16,816 nt of DNA from PALSA-1004 sp046596405. Lineage in GTDB: Bacteria; Pseudomonadota; Gammaproteobacteria; Burkholderiales; SG8-41. Below, piece after piece: positions 13,098-16,816 of the stretch. The stretch spans positions 1-16,816 of the forward strand of contig JBKJMN010000175.1 in assembly GCA_046596405.1 (NCBI GenBank), given 5' to 3'. The notes under the pieces were generated by a model. That model worked only from the letters and a program-made list of their open reading frames with translations. It had not been told where the DNA came from and did not search any database. Within the stretch, counting starts at the first letter, position 1. The number at the start of each line of letters is the position of its first letter. A program made the translations under genes and the position numbers.

Positions 13098-14663
13098 ATG
13101 ACAATCTCAAAATTTGATGAATCGTATGACGTAGTCGTCGCGGGCTTCGGCCTGGCCGGCGGCATCGCCGCGCTGAACGCCGCGCAGGCCGGCGCGAAAA
13201 CTCTGCTGATCGAGAAATCGCCGGTTCCCGGCGGCCTGTCGATCTGCTCGTACGGCGCGGTGCGCAGCGCGCGCGATCCCGACCAGGCGTTCCTGTACCT
13301 CAAAACGACCAACGACGGGCGCACGCCGGATGACGTGCTGCGCGTCCTCGCAACCGGCATGTGCGGGCTCGAGGCCTATGTGCGCGAACTCGGCAGGATC
13401 AACGGGGCCGTAATTGCCAATTCAGTCGAGGAAAACGCGCTGCGCGAGAAAAGCGGCGATCCGTACCGGCGCCAGATTCGCGCCAACTACCCGCTGCCCG
13501 GCACCGATACTTTCTATCACACCACCGTCGTCGACATACCGGGCTACGACGCGCGCACCGATTATCCATGGGCTAATGGGGCGCCGGGCGGCCCCAAGCT
13601 GTTCAAGATCGTGCACGATCATCTGCGCAAGCAAGGCGTCGAGATCCGGCTCGCATCGCCTGCCCTGCAACTCATAGCGGATCCGGATACACGCGAAGTG
13701 CGTGGCATACGCGTGTCGACCAACGGCGTCGAGCGCAACATCGAAGCGCGCCGTGGCGTCGTGCTCGCCTGCGGCGGCTTCGAAGGCAACGCCGACATGA
13801 AGGCGCAGTTCTTCGAAAGCAAACCGGTGCTCAACGCGGCGGCGCGCATGAATAACGGCGACGGCATCCGGATGGCGCAGCACCTCGGCGCGGAACTGTG
13901 GCATATGTGGCACGTGCATGGCGCCTACGGATTCAAGCATACCGATCCGAACTATCCGTACGGCATCCGCGTTAAGCGCATGCCCGACTGGTTCCCGGGC
14001 GAGTCGGACAAGGTCAAGGTCAGGATGGCGTGGATACTCGTCGACCAGGGCGGCGAGCGCTTCATGTCCGAATACCAGCCGTATACCCAGGACACCGGCG
14101 TGCGGCAGCTCGGCTATTTCGATGCCGTCACCCAGCGCTTCCCGCGCAACCCGTCGTTTCTGATCTGCGACGAGGAAGGCCGCAAGATGTATCCGCTGGG
14201 CAAGGCGACATCCAACGACGAGGGCATCCGCTACGACTGGAGCGACGACAACTTGAAGGAAGTCGGGCTTGGCATCATTAAGCGCGCCAACACCCTCGCC
14301 GAGCTGGCGGAACTGCTCAATATTGACGCGGCGACGTTCGAGCAGAGCGTCAGCCGCTGGAACGCGCTATGCGCGCGCGGCACCGACGAAGATTTCCACC
14401 GTCCGGCCGGTTCGATGACGCCGCTTGAAACCGCGCCTTTTTATGGCGCGCCGGTCTATGCAACGCTGTCGAATACCCAGGGCGGTCCCGTGCACGACGC
14501 CGAGCAGCGCATCATCGACGTCTACGGCAAGCCGATTCCGCGCCTGTATTCCGCCGGTGAGCTCGGCAGTTCATTCGGCCATCTGTATTTATCCGGCGGC
14601 AACATCGCCGAATGCATAGTCACTGGCCGCATCGCCGGCCGGAACGCGGCGGCGCAGCGGTAA
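13098..14663 (+). CDS. FAD-dependent oxidoreductase, fumarate reductase/3-ketosteroid-dehydrogenase-like (FAD_binding_2)
   Basis: A 521-residue soluble flavoprotein. The dinucleotide fold is at the N-terminus: DVVVAGFGLAGGIAALNAA with G16-x-G18-x2-G21 and E39 binding the ribose. Later motifs are ACGGFEGN (224-231), NNGDGIRMAQHLGAEL (252-267) and the C-terminal FAD block GELGSSFGHLYLSGGNIAE (487-505), all typical of the succinate dehydrogenase/fumarate reductase flavoprotein superfamily including ketosteroid delta1-dehydrogenases and urocanate reductases. There is no signal peptide, haem domain or covalent-FAD histidine motif that I can see. Such enzymes remove or add hydrogen across a C-C bond next to a carbonyl or carboxylate. 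ATG 13098 lacks a clear ribosome site. Substrate unknown; a role on the ring-derived product of the same pathway is inferred from proximity. Confidence 0.88.
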   Translation: MTISKFDESYDVVVAGFGLAGGIAALNAAQAGAKTLLIEKSPVPGGLSICSYGAVRSARDPDQAFLYLKTTNDGRTPDDVLRVLATGMCGLEAYVRELGRINGAVIANSVEENALREKSGDPYRRQIRANYPLPGTDTFYHTTVVDIPGYDARTDYPWANGAPGGPKLFKIVHDHLRKQGVEIRLASPALQLIADPDTREVRGIRVSTNGVERNIEARRGVVLACGGFEGNADMKAQFFESKPVLNAAARMNNGDGIRMAQHLGAELWHMWHVHGAYGFKHTDPNYPYGIRVKRMPDWFPGESDKVKVRMAWILVDQGGERFMSEYQPYTQDTGVRQLGYFDAVTQRFPRNPSFLICDEEGRKMYPLGKATSNDEGIRYDWSDDNLKEVGLGIIKRANTLAELAELLNIDAATFEQSVSRWNALCARGTDEDFHRPAGSMTPLETAPFYGAPVYATLSNTQGGPVHDAEQRIIDVYGKPIPRLYSAGELGSSFGHLYLSGGNIAECIVTGRIAGRNAAAQR

Positions 14664-14706
14664 CCCGATTTCGGATGCCGGCCTGCCGCTGTGTGCCTAT
14701 CCGCAC

Positions 14707-16308
14707 GTGAACGACCAATACCTCGCTGAGTGGCTGCGCCGCGCTGCGCCGGCTGACATGCCGCATGCGCAGCGCCGCCGCGCGTTGCTGCGCATGGCAG
14801 CGGCGTTCGCCGCCTCGGCGTTCGTCGCGCCGCTCGCGGCTTGCGCGACACGGGCCGCGCCGCACTTCAAGAGTTATCCGTTCACCCTGGGCGTCGCATC
14901 CGGCGCCCCGCGCGCCGACAGCGTCGTCCTGTGGACGCGCCTGGCGCTCGCGCCACTTGCCGGTGAAACCCTGCCACCGGAGAACATCGAGCTCACATGG
15001 GAAATCGCCCGCGATGCGGGCTTCCGCGACATCGCGCGGCGCGGCACGGTGACCGCCACACCGGAGCTCGGGCACAGCGTGCGCGCGCAAGTCGCCGGGC
15101 TCGAGCCCGCGCGCTGGTATTGGTACCGCTTCATGGCCGGCGATGCGGTGAGCGCGGTCGGGCGCACGCGCACGGCGCCCGCGCCGGGTCCTTCGGCGGG
15201 CCGGCTGCGCTTCGCGTTTGCGTCGTGCCAGCAGTACGAGCAGGGTTATTTCGGCGCCTACCGCCACATGGCCCGCGAAGACCTCGACCTCGTGGTCTTT
15301 CTCGGCGACTACATTTATGAGTCTTCGTGGGGCCGCAATCACGTGCGCAAGCACGATGCGGGCGAACCCCGCACGCTGGCCGAATACCGCGCCCGCTACG
15401 CGCTCTATAAAAGCGACGCCGACCTGCAGCTCATGCACGCCGCCGCACCGTGGCTCGTCACCTGGGACGATCATGAAGTCAGCAACGATTACGCCAACGA
15501 CGTCGCGCACGACCTCGACCCGGATTTTCTCCGGCGCCGGGCCGCCGCGTACCAGGCCTATTACGAGCACATGCCGCTCGCGCCACGCGCCCTGCCGCAC
15601 GGCCCTGACGCCCTCCTCTACGACCGCTACGCGTTCGGCGATCTCGCGACCTTCTTCGTACTCGACGACCGCCAATACCGCGCGCGCGCGGCCTGCAGCA
15701 AGCCCGGCCGCGGCGGCAGCAATGTCGTCGCCGATTGCGCCGAGCGCGTGGATGCCCGCCGGACTATGCTCGGCGCCGCTCAGGAAAGCTGGTTGCGCGA
15801 CGGCCTCGCCATGACGAGCGCCCGCTGGAACATCATCGCGCAACAGACGCTGATGGCGCAAAACGATCGCACGGCGGGCGCTGGCCAGAGTTTCTGGACC
15901 GACGGGTGGGACGGCTATCCCGCGGCACGCGCGCGGCTGCTCAACGACGTGGCGCAATCGAAAGCCGCCAATCCGCTCGTTATCGGCGGCGACGTGCATT
16001 GCACCTGGATTTCCGACCTCAAGACCGATTTCGACGATGCCCACGCGCCGGTGATCGCGACCGAGTTCTGTGGCACCTCGATCACGTCGCAAGGCCCGAG
16101 CCCGAAACAGATCGCCGGCACGCTCGCGGAAAATCCGCATATCCGTTACGGCAATGGCGCGCGCGGCTACGTGACGATGGAATTGACGCGCGACCTGTGC
16201 ACGGCGGCGGTGCGCGGGCTGGCCAGCGAAAAAGTCGCGGACAGCAAACTCTCCACTCTCGCGACGTTCACGGTCGAAAACGGGCGGCCGGGCGCCCACC
16301 GCGTATGA
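14707..16308 (+). CDS. phoD: PhoD-type alkaline phosphatase/phosphodiesterase, Tat-exported
   Basis: A 533-residue secreted phosphomonoesterase/diesterase of the PhoD family. The N-terminus holds a twin-arginine signal (QRRRALLRM, hydrophobic AAAFAASAFVAPLA); LAAC at 43-46 also matches a lipobox, so it may be a membrane-anchored lipoprotein. A PhoD N-terminal beta domain (~56-160, FTLGVASGAPRADSVVLWTRL) precedes the metallophosphatase domain: FASCQ (C174), LGDYIYE (D201, Y204), TWDDHEVSND (D254, D255, H256, N260) and GGDVHCTW (D429, H431), the usual iron/calcium ligands. GTG 14707 is chosen as the longest start; ATG 14758 would also keep the signal. Neither has a ribosome site. Unlike the upstream enzymes it serves phosphate acquisition, and it overlaps the next gene (ATGA). 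Confidence 0.92.
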   Translation: MNDQYLAEWLRRAAPADMPHAQRRRALLRMAAAFAASAFVAPLAACATRAAPHFKSYPFTLGVASGAPRADSVVLWTRLALAPLAGETLPPENIELTWEIARDAGFRDIARRGTVTATPELGHSVRAQVAGLEPARWYWYRFMAGDAVSAVGRTRTAPAPGPSAGRLRFAFASCQQYEQGYFGAYRHMAREDLDLVVFLGDYIYESSWGRNHVRKHDAGEPRTLAEYRARYALYKSDADLQLMHAAAPWLVTWDDHEVSNDYANDVAHDLDPDFLRRRAAAYQAYYEHMPLAPRALPHGPDALLYDRYAFGDLATFFVLDDRQYRARAACSKPGRGGSNVVADCAERVDARRTMLGAAQESWLRDGLAMTSARWNIIAQQTLMAQNDRTAGAGQSFWTDGWDGYPAARARLLNDVAQSKAANPLVIGGDVHCTWISDLKTDFDDAHAPVIATEFCGTSITSQGPSPKQIAGTLAENPHIRYGNGARGYVTMELTRDLCTAAVRGLASEKVADSKLSTLATFTVENGRPGAHRV

Positions 16309-16816
16309 AACTCTACGGTTGCCCGAACAGCCGGTCGTTACGTGCCGCCTGGGCGCTGGAAGAAGCCGGCGCAACGTACGAATACGAACACGTCGATCTC
16401 TTCAAAGGCGCCGCGCGCACCCCCGCATTCCGTGCGCTCAATGCTGCGGGCAAAGTGCCGGTGCTGGTGCACCGCGGGCTCACGCTGACCGAATCGGCGG
16501 CGATCATCGCTTACACAGCAGAACAATTTCCCGCGAGCGGACTCATGCCGCAGGACGCGATGATGCGCGCGAACTGCCTGCGCTGGATGTTCTTTGCGGC
16601 CACGGAACTCGAGCAGCCGCTGTGGACGATCGCCAAGCATCGCTTTGTGCTGCCGCAAGACAAGCGGGTCGCGGGTATCGAGGATACGGCGCGCTGGGAA
16701 TTCGCGGGGGCGGCCCGGCTCGTCGATGACGCATTGGGCGGCCGTGACTACATTTGCAACGGCACGTTCACCGGCGCCGACATCCTGCTCGCGCACACGC
16801 TCGCATGGGCGCGCTC
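16305..16816 (+). CDS. Glutathione S-transferase (3' truncated by the window)
   Basis: The frame from ATG 16305 stays open to the right edge, giving at least 170 residues. It begins MKLYGCPNSRSLRAAWALEE, the thioredoxin-fold start of bacterial glutathione S-transferases, with the glutathione gamma-glutamyl motif GKVPVL (49-54) and ESAAIIAY (63-70). The helical C-terminal domain carries the N-capping motif FTGADILLAH (~155-164). The ATG overlaps the phoD stop by four bases (ATGA), so the pair is co-transcribed. It conjugates glutathione to electrophiles or isomerises ring-cleavage products; a link to the aromatic pathway upstream is possible but the immediate partner is a phosphatase. Confidence 0.88.
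   Translation, partial: MKLYGCPNSRSLRAAWALEEAGATYEYEHVDLFKGAARTPAFRALNAAGKVPVLVHRGLTLTESAAIIAYTAEQFPASGLMPQDAMMRANCLRWMFFAATELEQPLWTIAKHRFVLPQDKRVAGIEDTARWEFAGAARLVDDALGGRDYICNGTFTGADILLAHTLAWAR

Overview
The window is GC-rich (GC-ending codons dominate in every gene) and all sixteen genes read on the + strand. The protein families (anthranilate-type Rieske oxygenase, NitT/TauT-type ABC transporter, FCD-type GntR regulator, UbiD-type decarboxylase, PhoD) and the codon use fit a betaproteobacterium, probably Burkholderiales or a relative. That placement is an inference from protein resemblance, not from a marker gene.

Layout: the last 42 codons of an unidentified gene (2-130) are followed by a strong promoter-like site with an overlapping palindrome (201-229) and a GntR/FCD regulator (235-987). 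A tightly packed catabolic block follows (1035-11156): a medium-chain dehydrogenase/quinone-oxidoreductase-like enzyme, an acyl/aryl-CoA ligase, a PaaI-type hotdog thioesterase, an ABC permease, a UbiD-family prenylated-FMN decarboxylase, the ABC ATPase, the periplasmic binding protein, Rieske oxygenase alpha and beta subunits, and a D-2-hydroxyacid dehydrogenase. Several stops and starts overlap (2036, 3618, 6491, 9626), so this is very probably one operon. The decarboxylase sits inside the transporter genes.

The next part (11157-13097) differs: a RidA-type deaminase and a glyoxalase/VOC protein are each bounded by palindromic intergenic repeats. There are three unrelated repeats in three consecutive gaps. 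The middle one (11627-12020) is a ~394-bp element with ~22-bp terminal inverted repeats and several nested internal hairpins. Its left end supplies the RidA stop codon and its right end lies two bases before the VOC start codon. After the repeats come an FAD-dependent fumarate-reductase/ketosteroid-dehydrogenase-like flavoprotein (13098-14663), a Tat-exported PhoD-type phosphatase (14707-16308) and the start of a glutathione S-transferase (16305-end), which overlaps phoD.

Working model (inference): a carboxylated aromatic or heteroaromatic acid is imported by the ABC transporter. It is then activated as a CoA thioester and/or decarboxylated by the UbiD-type enzyme, and hydroxylated by a ring oxygenase related to anthranilate/salicylate oxygenases. 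The dehydrogenases, RidA protein, VOC protein and flavoprotein would process products. Ferredoxin and reductase for the oxygenase, a UbiX-type flavin prenyltransferase for the decarboxylase and a recognisable ring-cleavage enzyme are not in the window. The combination does not match a catabolic operon I can name; the substrate is unknown.
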